From Tieghemiomyces parasiticus (Eukaryota; Kickxellomycota; Dimargaritomycetes; Dimargaritales; Dimargaritaceae): a DNA stretch of 38,214 nt. The stretch lies in NCBI GenBank assembly GCA_027575765.1, contig JANBPT010000400.1, positions 1 to 38,214 of the forward strand, in the 5' to 3' direction. The position numbers and the translations under genes are program-made. Positions 1 through 11,400 of the stretch are shown here, piece after piece. A model generated the notes under the pieces. It was given only the letters and a program-made list of their open reading frames with translations. It was not told the DNA's origin and did not search any database. The stretch's first letter is position 1. Every line of letters begins with the position of its first letter.

Positions 1-420
1 GTCTTTGTGGATGGCATGAACACATTTTTCCAGGCCGCCATGGCCAATATGACCGCCCTCATGGATCGGTACCGCGAGGACGTCAAGGAACTGAGTGAAC
101 GCCTCCACCGCGAACGTAGATCACGGAGAAGTAGCCACGGCAGCCGTCGCCGAGGCCGCGGGCCTCGCTATTCGCGCCGTAGCAACGGGGTGCGGGAGTA
201 CGCTCCGGTCATTGTGGACCGACCGGTTATCCAATCCCCGTCTGCCACGGCATCCCCACCCGTGGTTTCTTCCGCCGCGTCCGTCATGACGGCGCGAACC
301 CCGATCTCACCAACCGCGGCCAAAATCAACAGCCCCGTCCCAACGGACGGTGATGAGGATATGGCCGCTGGCGAGGACATCAGCGGTGTGGAAGTCGCCA
401 GCGTGGGCGAGGAATTGTAG
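1..420 (+). CDS. 3' end of an unknown protein, truncated by the window edge
   Basis: The frame is open from base 1 to a TAG at 418-420, so the 5' part of the gene lies outside the window. There are ATG codons (first at 16) but no sign that any is the true start. The visible C-terminus of about 139 residues begins with an amphipathic, probably helical stretch rich in Met, Phe and charged residues. A short Arg/Ser/Gly-rich basic patch follows, encoded at about 100-185, then a Pro/Ser/Thr/Ala-rich tail ending in acidic residues. The basic patch could bind nucleic acid or serve in nuclear localisation, but nothing identifies a family. GC-rich codon use matches the real genes downstream, which supports it being coding. 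Function unknown. Confidence 0.5.
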   Translation, partial: VFVDGMNTFFQAAMANMTALMDRYREDVKELSERLHRERRSRRSSHGSRRRGRGPRYSRRSNGVREYAPVIVDRPVIQSPSATASPPVVSSAASVMTARTPISPTAAKINSPVPTDGDEDMAAGEDISGVEVASVGEEL

Positions 421-3410
421 CCGGTCTTCATCCCACGTCCATGGTTCTGATTCGGTACTGCCTGATCCCGTACTCGCACCCAATCTCCCCCGCCCCCTCC
501 CACCTTCAAGGCTACTCTCGCGCACCTCCGGGGTGCTATTTTTATAAGCTCCCCCCTCGATTTTAATTCCGCTATCGTCCGCGCGATCTCATGTGAATAC
601 TGACACCCATCGCAATCCCTTTCGCTCGCTCTCTCTCTCTCTCAACTCATCTTTTCTAGGGCCATTCGGCACGTTGGCCGTTTGCTCTCATCCCTCTCCG
701 ACCCGCCGCCCACTGACCATATTTATATCCCATCTATTTGCCTAAGCATATAATATACGTTACCTGTCATGCGGTCTATATACGGAGGATCGGAGTGTGA
801 CCCGCCCGGTGGCATAGACTCTGACCATGCGCCATCCCAAATGTAAGAGGTCTTTGGCCTGCGATTTTCCCAGCCGCCTGCAGAGATGCGTGTAGAGTTT
901 GCAGCTTATGCTTGTTAGCTGTCCGGTGCCACACCGCTGAATAACCGTGGCCGACAGCGCCGTCCTTACGTGTACAACTCCATTCGCAAACATTCCCACC
1001 TAATGCGGACGCGTGTCCTGTTCCCCAGCCTTAACTCCCCCCCCTCCTTAGGCTGGTGATGGCTGTGAACCTACATAGCCGCATATCCCTCGAAGTGGAC
1101 CAGATGGGTCCGCAGCCCTAACTCATTCCTCACCCTCATACACCCTGATCATAGCCAGGGGCTCGCGCTCCTGATCTAACTGTGGCCAGTCTCAGGGCTG
1201 AATCACAATCTATGGGTGAACTGTGGGGATTCGTGGTCGTCAATGCAAGAGAGGAAATGAAGGGTGCATTGATTCACAGATGTCGGAGACCAAAATCTCT
1301 GGACCGATTGCATTGTGTGGACGTCTGTCGACTAATGCCAACGAAGAAATCCGATCGCCACTCGCCCATGATTTTGTCCTAATTGCCGGTGACCGTCTGG
1401 ATTGAGGCAACCGTATCGTTCAATATTGCGAAGACTGCTTCGGCCGTAGTAATGAATAATAGCCTTCAGATTATCCTGTATATTTTTTTAAGGGCTTGTC
1501 CGGCCAAGTGCTACGATCGGTTGGACTAGGAGTATGTTTCCAATTTGACACGCCAAGGCCCTACAACCGGCCCCAGACTACCTACTTCGTTGGCATACAA
1601 TGCATGGACATAATCCCGGCGGGTTTCACGAGGGCACTGCGTAGTGTTTCGTGCCATGTATGCATGGTGATGAACAGCTTATACCAGACGACCCGCCGTC
1701 CTCCCTCTTTCGGCACCGGGATAGCACGTCTACACTTCACCGGCCATTGAGGAGCTACTTCTTCACCGCATGTACTCGCCGGCGCTGGCTTAATTCTTCC
1801 TTCCTAATCTTCACTGTCATTCTGACGCATTCAGCAGCTGCTAACCTTGCTAGACTTCACCCCTATTGTCTCTTCCCCCCCCCTATTATCCCACCCCGCT
1901 GCCACGCTCTCCTCACCCCTGGCCCACACGGCCTTGCTCTCAAGTGCGCCATAGTGCCGACTCCAAAGCACTGGGGCTATTTATACCCACCGACTCCCCA
2001 CGACCCGGCGGTAGGCCAATTCGTAGTCCCCTGATCCATCCGCAATTCTACGAACAAGTCTGTGCACTGGGCTTCCTCGTCATACATCCTTCGCCGCTTT
2101 AGCCTACTTACTGTCAATCCCTTCCCTGCGATAAATTATTGTGGTACGCACCACCTCTTTTTTTTCCTTCTCCCCACACCGTCCAAATATCGGACACCAT
2201 CTACCTATCTATCTCTTATCTCTCAACGCCCTCGTGTCCCTCGCAGCGATCTACCAATTTATCAACCTACTCTCAGGAAGCTGGCGCCCTTCACAGTCGA
2301 TAATATATCTGGCAAAAGTATTATGTGTCGATCCCGCTCTGGTCATTTAGCACGCGACATTTCTCAGCAGGGTGGACTACCCCACTTCCCACGTACTTGT
2401 ACCCTAAACCCGTTCTAGACAAGGTTCACTCCCTCTCCATCAGCTCAACAAGAGATACTCGTCCAGCTGCTCAAGGTAACAGACAGCGATTGTGAAGAAT
2501 GCAACTTCACAAATGATTTTTTACCCTTCTCCCGCCTACATGCCATGTACTACTTATGACCGCCCTTCCCTAGTTTTTTTTTTCCTTCCCAGTCTCGCTT
2601 TTCGTAATTCCACGATTTTCACCGCGTCAGCTTCAGCACCGTTTAGCTTGGACGACAATTTCCCATGTCGGCGGGACACCTGATCTAACAGACCCCGGGC
2701 CCTGCCTCCTTTATTTATATGCCTCCTCTTCACGTCCGTCTATCATCGCCTGCCTTGGGCGGTAATTGACTGTCAATCACTTCCTGTACCTACATGTCCT
2801 TGGTGTAGATTAATGTGTCGGAACTAATAGGGTCGCTTAAAGCTTCTTGACACGTCCTACATATCTGCCGGCCTGAAGGAGACAATAGGCTGCGGTCTGG
2901 AGCCTTCTCCCTGGCACGTCCGCCACTCTCCTGCTCCACCAACTTCCTTTCTCTTGGGCCTACGTCACCCCTCCTCTACCTTCCCGAATCCTCTCACAAT
3001 ACCCTTCCTTGACGGCTCGTCCCGCCTTACTTGACGTACTGAACTTAGTCAGTGCATTGTGGCTTACCCCTCCTCCTCTCCCGTCCCTGTTTTTTTTTTG
3101 GTCTTCATTCGCCCTGACTAACACGCTCCCTTACCTCATTTTACCTACAACCCTCGTAACTCACTCCAAACCAAGGTACAATCGTCCCCGTTTTAGTCGT
3201 ACACCCTTCTTTACGGCCTCGACCCACTCGACTCCCTAATTCCCCTTTTCCCAATCGGGTTGCTCCCTCCTTTCTGTACTCTCACTTGGCCCCTCTTGTA
3301 TCGACCTTCCGCTCCTGTTTTTTATTACTCACTCCTAGTCCTTTACCGCCCCCTTTCGCTCTCGCTCTTTCTCTCTCTCTCCCCTCTATAACCTTCATTT
3401 ACTTCTCCAC
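421..3410. other. Non-coding, pyrimidine-rich intergenic region
   Basis: About 3 kb with no convincing gene. Short open frames here lack domains and normal codon use. The + strand becomes strongly C/T-rich from about 1700 to 3410, with repeated T-runs (for example 2159-2167, 2574-2583, 3089-3098). This is the probable promoter and 5' leader of the coiled-coil gene that follows. Confidence 0.6.
629..643 (+). repeat. CT dinucleotide microsatellite
   Basis: About seven tandem CT units downstream of the partial gene at the left edge. Confidence 0.8.
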
Positions 3411-3599
3411 ATGGCACCTACCCCCCCACACCATTCTCCTTCAACCCTTTCCCGCTCGTCGCACCCATCTGCTCCTCAACCTATTCGCTACTCTGCCACT
3501 GGCTTGATTCACTCCAAAGCCGCCGCCGTTTCCGTATCTGTGGATCTCCGCCCGGCCCACGGGACCTTCCATCCACCCCCTGAGCCGACCTCGCCCGCC

Positions 3600-5735
3600 A
3601 TGTCTGCCCAACTTGCCGACTCCTTGCGGTGTCCGTCGCGGGCCACTTTTGAGTACGACTCCAACGCGTCATCCGAGATTGACCCCGCTGAATACCTCAC
3701 CCAGAGCCAGCTGATGGAGCGCATGGCTCCGCCTGAACCCCGACGGACCCCGTCGCCATTTGCCGAGTCCACGTTTGGTAGCGAATTCGGCAGCGAATAC
3801 GACTTTGACTCGCTAGGCAACTCCCACCGCCTTGCCCGGCGATTCGGGCACATCCGTCCGACTGCGGCTTACTCCGCCTCAAAACTGGATGCACTCCGCG
3901 CCGAGATCGCCCGGCGTGAGGCCAATGGAACCCTAAACTCCGAAGACGACCTGACCGAACAGTCTCGACCCAGCACTATCTCGTCGCGTAGCCCGTCTCC
4001 GAACACAGCCCACGCCGCCGTCACGCAACCGACCAGTGAGGGTAATTCAACCCAGGCAGAGAATACCAACCTCCGCCTCGAGGTCGCCGCGCTCCGCGAG
4101 AAGCTTGACCGGTACGCGGCGATCGGTGTCACCGACCTCGAGCTCACGCTGCACGAACACCAGGCCCAACTCGACCGTGTCAGCAGTGAGAAGCGTCAGC
4201 TCCAGGAGGAGTGCCAGCGGCTGGCCGCTCGCAACGACTCGTTGCAGTACGCTGTGGACCACCCGGCGCCCTGCGCGCTAGAGCATGGCTCGACTGCCGA
4301 ACAGGACCGGTTATTACAGCGCAGCCTGGACGACTCGGCCTCCTACCGCCAAAAGACCGAGCGACTCGAGGAAGAGAACGAGCGACTGCGGTTACAGGTC
4401 CAAGACCTTATTGACGGGCGTGCTGCTCTCTGGCGTGACAAGATGCAGCTTGGCACCGAGAATGACCAACTCCAGACCCAACTCGAGGAGACCCGCGAGG
4501 CCGCCGATAGGGTCACCCAACAGCTTCACCAAACCCTTGTCGAACTAGACGAGGCCAAAAGTAGTCTGCTATGCTACGAAGGGCAAGTCCAGGCTCTACA
4601 GCAGGATCTGGCTTACGCACGGTCGGAGGCCCATCCGGTGTCACCGCGTCGCGTGTCTCCCGGCTCTGTAGTTACCAGTCCCTCACCCGCCACCGCCTCG
4701 CTAGCCTTTCCGCGAGCGCACCGTGGCGGCAGCATCCTCAGCAGTACAAGCGGGACCCAAGTTGCGCTACCAGATACCTACTCGGTAGAATCCACGCGTA
4801 CTACTGGTCTCCCCTACGTTGCTTCTCCGCGGCCGGGCCGCCTGCGCGGTTCGTCCAGTGTCGCCGGCGACGCCCATGGCCTTGAGACCTACTCCTACGG
4901 CCTCGACGCACACCGTGCCATGGGCTCCCGCGGCTCCAACCTACCGAGTCCGCGCAGCGAACTGGGTCGCCCGCGTGGCCTGACCGAGAGCACCCACGGC
5001 GGCAGCAGTGAGGCCTACCCGGGCACCAAGTTGGCCCTTGAGTGTACGATCGAGAAGCTTCGGTTCGAGCTCCGCGACGCGCGCCAGCGTAACCTCGATA
5101 AGGCCAAGCGGATCACTGATCTAGAAGGCCAGCTGAGCATGACTATCCGATCGCTCAAAGTTGAAGATGCCGGTCACCGACAGCGCCTGGACTCCTTGCA
5201 GCAGCGTGCCAGTAAGTACAGCCACGAGCGTTCCGTCCTGGCCGAGGAGAACGAGTCGCTCCGCCAGCGGTACGACGACTTCCGGCGGCGGGTCGAGGAA
5301 CTCGAAGAGGCGGTCAAGGAATCCGAAATGACGGTCAGCCGTTTGCGCCAAGAGCTTGCGACCAAGGACGCCATCCTCGCCGACCGCGCCGACGGCCGCA
5401 AGAGTCCCGCACTGGGGACCCCCGACCGGGCCCACGCCGGTTTGTTTAGGCACAATGCCCGGCTGTTGGAGGTCGTCAAACTCAAGGAAACCGAGATTGC
5501 GTACGAGCGCGACCGCACCCATATGTTGCACGACGTGATCGCTTCCCACAAAGCGGACTTGACCCACCTCCGCGAACAGTGCCGCGAATACTCTCGGATC
5601 ATCAACAAGTTGATGGGATCTGCCGAGGAAGTTGACACCCTCCGGCCCGCCGTCGAATCCGCCCTAGGCTACCTGACACCCACGTCTACGTCGCGGCGTG
5701 CGGTCCGCAGCCGCGAGTCGTCGGTACAAGGGTAG
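3600..5735 (+). CDS. Large coiled-coil protein of unknown function
   Basis: Uninterrupted frame of 711 residues ending in TAG. I chose the ATG at 3600 because it has a good context (G at -3). An in-frame ATG at 3411 would add 63 Pro/Ser/Thr-rich residues whose codons look like the C/T-rich leader, but it cannot be excluded. Residues 1-150 are Ser/Pro-rich and probably disordered. A long heptad-rich coiled coil covers about 153-343 (many L-E-x-E-N-E-R-L type heptads). A Ser/Pro/Gly-rich linker follows (about 345-475), then further coiled coils at about 477-592 and 618-673. No catalytic motif, membrane segment or signal peptide is visible. The architecture resembles scaffolds of spindle pole bodies, septa or polarity sites, but I recognise no family, so that is inference only. 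Confidence 0.8.
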   Translation: MSAQLADSLRCPSRATFEYDSNASSEIDPAEYLTQSQLMERMAPPEPRRTPSPFAESTFGSEFGSEYDFDSLGNSHRLARRFGHIRPTAAYSASKLDALRAEIARREANGTLNSEDDLTEQSRPSTISSRSPSPNTAHAAVTQPTSEGNSTQAENTNLRLEVAALREKLDRYAAIGVTDLELTLHEHQAQLDRVSSEKRQLQEECQRLAARNDSLQYAVDHPAPCALEHGSTAEQDRLLQRSLDDSASYRQKTERLEEENERLRLQVQDLIDGRAALWRDKMQLGTENDQLQTQLEETREAADRVTQQLHQTLVELDEAKSSLLCYEGQVQALQQDLAYARSEAHPVSPRRVSPGSVVTSPSPATASLAFPRAHRGGSILSSTSGTQVALPDTYSVESTRTTGLPYVASPRPGRLRGSSSVAGDAHGLETYSYGLDAHRAMGSRGSNLPSPRSELGRPRGLTESTHGGSSEAYPGTKLALECTIEKLRFELRDARQRNLDKAKRITDLEGQLSMTIRSLKVEDAGHRQRLDSLQQRASKYSHERSVLAEENESLRQRYDDFRRRVEELEEAVKESEMTVSRLRQELATKDAILADRADGRKSPALGTPDRAHAGLFRHNARLLEVVKLKETEIAYERDRTHMLHDVIASHKADLTHLREQCREYSRIINKLMGSAEEVDTLRPAVESALGYLTPTSTSRRAVRSRESSVQG

Positions 5736-8492
5736 TAGACTTTGTCTACCCTTAATAATCTGTAATATACTGTACCTCCAGCATTCATCAATGTTTCACA
5801 CTTTATTCCTTCGTGTTATCTCGCAAAGTATTAAAATCCCTTACGTTCTTAGGGCTTATAAAGCAGTGGTATTATCGAGGGGGTCTGTTCACCAGGCGAG
5901 TGCGCGACCAAATGGGCCGAGGGGAAGGGGAGGGGAAGCCATAGCAGGGTAGATGTAAAGAATTGGCCAGTCAGGGGATTAGTACACAGTGTGGAGCTAT
6001 ACTGTATAGTCATGGTATCGTTGTCTATCTGCGAGACGTTACAGGGGAGCGGCAACTACAAGCCTCTTCCCCCTTATTAAAGAGCCGGCCGCTAGATATG
6101 CACAGGGAAAATTCTAGCTTTCAAGCCCCGGAGAAGGCGGGTGCATGGCTGCTGGAGTGTAGGAGGAGAGACATGTTTCCTGGGATTCACGTGTAAAAGC
6201 TAGCTTGTAGAGTCTATCGCAGCCCGTAGGGGTCCTAGTGGACGTGGGATATGATTATATACTGGGGGGCCGCTGTTTGGATCATAGCAGGTCACCTCTC
6301 CTGCCTAGGAGGGGTATGAACAGCATAAGTGTAGAGTATCTTGTCTAGGGACAGCAAAGCTGACCTCTACCCTGCTTTTTTTTATTTTTTCCTTTTGTGG
6401 AGGAGCCTAAGTGGTTGACTCGGGGAGATGCAAGCGTTGGAAGGGTAAAGCTGCCCCCATGGAGCTTTAGGGTTTACCATTCTATACAAGTGTGGCTTAG
6501 TTAACTTATGGTGAACTTTAATGGGCTTGATATCGTCGCCTATCGTTACTGAAGTGGCCCAGGGCGGGCCGCGCATTTCCCTCATGTTGAATGCTCGACG
6601 AGGGGAGGGTTGCGACTATGGGATCCATTAATTCTGGATTGCGAGGAGCGGCTAAGCACCCTTCTCCCTTTACAGTGCTTCACGTAAATGTTCCAAACGT
6701 CTAAATCTCGGGTAATATTTTTTACACGGCAGACCGGCTCTTCAACTGCACTACTGCTTCAACCGGGAATCCTGATGAAAAGACTACGCTTGGGCTGATT
6801 GGTAGCCACCGTAAGGTTAGTCGCATCAGGTGTACTTTAGCGCCCCCTGCATTTCCGCCGGTTCCTCATTTTGCTTAAATCAAGCCTCTATTGTTATCTT
6901 GATTATGCATACCTCTACACCTGGGCTTGCCACTCCGTCGGGTCTTGCGCATGCCCGATCAAACAAGTCGGAATAGCGCCCCTTTTGCATTGGGCCGCCT
7001 GAAAGCACACCCTCCTGTTGCACGACAGCCATCTTGGACGAATATCGTAGGGGTTAAACATTGATTTGAAGGGATAAGAGGCCCCGTTTCTATTTGCTTG
7101 ACATCTGAGGGCTGCAACGGCCACGGCCGCTATTGAATCGTCCTTAGAGTGGCTAATAGCTGGCCACAATTGGACACGGGGTCTCCCGCGCCCTTCGGTA
7201 ACCGTTATAGAATTGGTGGATCAAAAGGCAGTGTGAGAAATTGAGTGCAGATGGGTGGGGGTTGCTCCGGGCCTGGCTATCCTGCGGAGCTAGGCAAGTG
7301 TACGCGTGGGTAAGTTGGTTGCCTATTCTGGAACGCGTGGGCCCAACGTGCGGCCGTCGGGGCGTCGCGCGGGGGGCGGAGGCTGGTGTCCATTGGGCAC
7401 CCGCCGTAGCTGAAATATCCGAGCGCCGGATGCATCCTAGAGCCTGTCGCCAAGTCGATCCGCCTGCCCGGCCTTGGCATGGCAGAGAGCTTACCGCCCA
7501 GCCGTCTCCCAGGGCTGTCTTGGGCGGAGTTTTTTTTTTCTTTTTGTTATAGCGGGTGGGCTGGATTTGGACATTGGGTGGCGGATGGCTCTCACTCGGC
7601 AGGTCCGCTGCGGGAGAATACCAAAGCTTCACCGCGGTTCCTCCTCGGCTCCCGCTCCCCACAGCATCACATTGTGACACAGCCCCATCGGGCCAATAGT
7701 GCACGGGTGGCGGAACCTTCGACTTGCTCGCCAGAGAGAATCGTTGGGCAGAAGCTCCTCCACGCGAGGGACGAGGGCGGCTGCCTCCAGCTTCTGAATG
7801 TTGTCTACAGCCCTTGCTTAGCCCCTCCGCGCTATTTCCATAGAGCCTAGCGGAGGAAAAGCGGTAGGAGGAGAGGCCGACCCGTCGACTGACGCTTAAC
7901 CCGGCGCGTGGTACTTACTATCGCCTGGGCGCCCGTCTTTCAAAGACCTTCAAGGCCCCCCTCGGACCCGTCAAGTATTCTCCTTTCCCACTTGAGCATA
8001 TTCCCAGGTGCTCCTTCTGGTCATCCCCTTCATACCTTTTGCAAGACCCGCCGCGTCATTACCCGCTCATTCCCTCCGTTTCTTTACTTAACCTGTTCGG
8101 TCCGGGAATTCCATCCGTACCCTTTACTTGGCCACTCCCTCGACCTCAGCCCCTAGCTGTGGCTTCATTGTAGTTCGCCACGCCTCATCGTACGCCACCT
8201 TCCGAGCCCCCCCGGGCTTGCTCACCGCCATCCATTAGCGCGGGCTACCTTTGACGTCACCATACTTGGAACATTTCCGACCTCCTTACCCGCGCAACGT
8301 CCTCATTCTGTGCCTGAAGCCATATGGTCTCTGTCCGCATTTGGCTAGCTACTCAACTTCGCACCACCCATACCCTCCTGCCAGTTCGCATTCAGCCCCT
8401 AAAGTCCCGTCCGCATCCGACCTGTCCGTCACCATCCACTTCTGCCTTTGACTTGACCCGGCGCCATCACCTTAGCGCGCGAGCCCACTTGG
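5736..8492. other. Non-coding intergenic region and SOG2-gene leader
   Basis: About 2.75 kb without a supportable gene. The frame on the minus strand at 7153-7704 is low complexity and has no domain. I looked for leucine-rich-repeat coding sequence that might form an upstream exon of the next gene and saw none. From about 7900 to 8490 the + strand is C/T-rich, like other leaders in the window. ATG codons at 8251 and 8324 open out-of-frame upstream reading frames. Confidence 0.5.
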
Positions 8493-11400
8493 ATGGGCCC
8501 CTCCGCCACCTCGTTCGAAAATGCGGGGATCACCCGGCCGCAGGATGTCGAGTTACCGGGTTATTTAAAACACTGGCTGGATATCGGGCACGGTCTCGTA
8601 TATTCCGGTCGGGAACTGTCGCGCGTTGTGCGCCAGGCCCTCGCCAGCGACAGAGGCCATATCGTGAGGTCGGCCAACCATACCCCTCACAACAAGCTGC
8701 CGGAGAAATTCCTCACCACGTTGACAGCGTCGCTTGACCACCTGGATGTCCTGCTCACGGCCTTTGAGCGAAAGCTGCGGACGACGCTGGTGTTCGACCC
8801 GGTGAGCCTGGCCGACGTAAGAGCCTGGGTGCGGACCCGGGGGAATCCCGCCCTGGCTATGGGCCCCGCCGACTACCCCGGCAGCGCCCGACCGGCCCTC
8901 GTAAAGGCTGGGTGCGCTGTGATGGGAGGCCTGCCCGTACCATCCGCGGGGGCATCCCCGGCCCTCTGTTCCACTAGCCACGGCAAGTCGGGGTCAATGT
9001 CACACGCGGCGGCCTCCCCGGCCTCGTCGGCGCGCATCCTACGTCGCGAGGACAGTTTCCAGTCCGAAACCAACCTGTCCCGCGGTGCCAACTGCCAGTT
9101 AAGTGGATCACCATCATCGGCCGTCGGCGGTGGCCAACCCCACGACCTCCCGAGTATCTTCTGCGCCCTAATTTCCGAGTGTCGGTCCGCCTTGGCTATG
9201 GGCAAGAGCATAACCAGCCTAATCTACCTTGAACTCGAGAGTTTCTGGTACCAGCTGAACCCGCGCGTGATGAGGTCAGTCTTGGCGGTATTCCAGCTGA
9301 CCTGTGTCGAATTTCGCAACATTTGGTGCGCGATGGGTGCCGCCGTGGCCGAATTAGACCTACCCGACGCCAGTCTCGATCGAAATTTACCTTCCCCCTT
9401 CACCGTGGCCCTACAATCGTCAGGAACCCGACCCATACACGTCCGCGGCAATTCCTCAACCTCCTCCGCCCACCGGCAGCCGTTGCCGCCCAACCTTCAT
9501 CGGTCACACACCACTTCGCAATCGTCACCGGCGCCCGCCAGAGCGGCGGCTGCCGAGGGCCCCTCCGCCGAGCCCCCACCACGGGAACGTGCCGGGTCGT
9601 TGGCCGAGGCCACCGAGCTGCCCCGGTCCCTGCAGTACAGTTTCCGCTCGACACGGTCTTTCCGTGACGACAGCTACCAGATCACCCTACACCGCGCCCT
9701 GTCCCCCGCCGCCGCCAAGACATCCATCTCCTCCGCTCCGAAACCGGCCACACCGGTGCGTTATAATACACCGGCTCCGAATCAAGGGCAACGGCTGCTA
9801 AACTACCAGGTCAACGCCCCCCCTCCCAGTATCGCACACAACCCTGGCAGCCCTAAAGCGATCGAGGATGAACCGACAAGCGAGGCCAGGCTGTCCCCAC
9901 CCCGTTCGCCAGTAAACGGCCACGCCAGTCCCGCCCCACCACCTGTCGATCCACCATCACTGCCGAAGAACGAACCCACTGACTCAATCTCCGCCTCTGC
10001 TAGGGGCTCTTCCGCTGCCGCCGCCGCCCCAGTTACCCCCTCGTCTTCCCCATCAGGCGATACGCTCAGCATCTACGAGCGGTTCACCCGCAACTACGCA
10101 CCAGTCGCGCCCTCCCCACAGGCTTCACGGCCCGCCGTGGCCAAGCCTGACCATTTAATTTGCATGCAGTGCGATATCCTCCACTCGCCTTTCACCATTG
10201 ATCAGAAGCAGCTCCTCGTTCTGTGCAATGAACTGGCCCGGACCGCCACCACCGCCGTGGATCGTTTCCGGCTACGCATCCGGGTCATCTTGACCAATGC
10301 TGTCGCTATCAACAAAGCCCGACCGCTACCCACCTCATCTCATCGCCGCACCGATTCTGGCAGTAACGGCGCCAGCCACGCTAACAACAGCCCTGTCCCC
10401 AGCGACGCTACTGTCCCTCCCCCGCCCCGCGGTCAAAATGCCCGGACCCCACCGGCCTCCTCCCCACCCCCGGTCGCCCAGTCGAACCCCAACATGGTGT
10501 CCCATTTTCGCCGTTTCTCTCAGCAGCACCCGCTCGGGTCCCTGGGCGCCAGCAACTTTTCGCGTCGCATTTTCCACGCTAAACACAACTCGGATGGCTC
10601 CACCCTTCCACACTCGCCCACCAACCCTACATCCCATGCTGCTGTGAGCGGTCGGCTCCCCCCGGCGAACCCGCCACCGCTAGCAACACCGAGCCCGTCG
10701 CGTTCTCCCATCGCCGGGCATTCGCCACGCCGTTTCAGTGTCGACTTCCGCCTGGATAGCCCCCGGTCCCCAGCCCACCCGGGGTCGGACGATCCGCCGG
10801 CGCCCTACGCGGGTTCCGCTCTTCTTTCTGACCTCAACCGTGCCCATTCGCCGGCCAGCTTTAGCAATTCCGCCACCACCACTACGTCCGTCTCGACCCC
10901 GCCCGAACCGCGTGGCGGTACCTCCACCCCTTCGCCACCAACGATGCTAAGGTGGGACGGCCCGGCCCTCCTCGAAGTGTTCCAGCCCATCCAGGCACGC
11001 CTGGACCAACTGGATAGCGCGACGGGTAATCTAACCCAACAGCTCCTGCTGGTGGTCAATTTGGGCTGCTACTGTCACCTCGCGTCCCCGGTTTCCTCCT
11101 CCTCCTCCTCCTCCTACTCGCAGCCGGAAACGGCAGCGAGGGCCGCCGTCCGGACCTTCAATATGGCCGACGGTCCCGTTTCCCCTTCCCGTGCTTTGCA
11201 CCTCGCCCACGCCTTACGGCTGCTCATCATTAACGCGGGTCACTTTATCCGCAGTGGAGCCGCCCTCGCGTTGGCCATCAAGGCCGTGGTGGACCTGCGG
11301 CCCCCCGAGGTTCCGTTGGCGACCGCGAACCATTGCACTACTGTACCTGGCAACCACCTGGCCGGGAGCCCAGACATGACGGCGGCAACTTCGCCTGTCC

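Noticed and set aside
7153..7704. 183-codon open frame on the minus strand
   Set aside because: Low-complexity composition, a lysine run from a T-tract, no domain and no leader pattern. Long frames are expected in GC-rich DNA.
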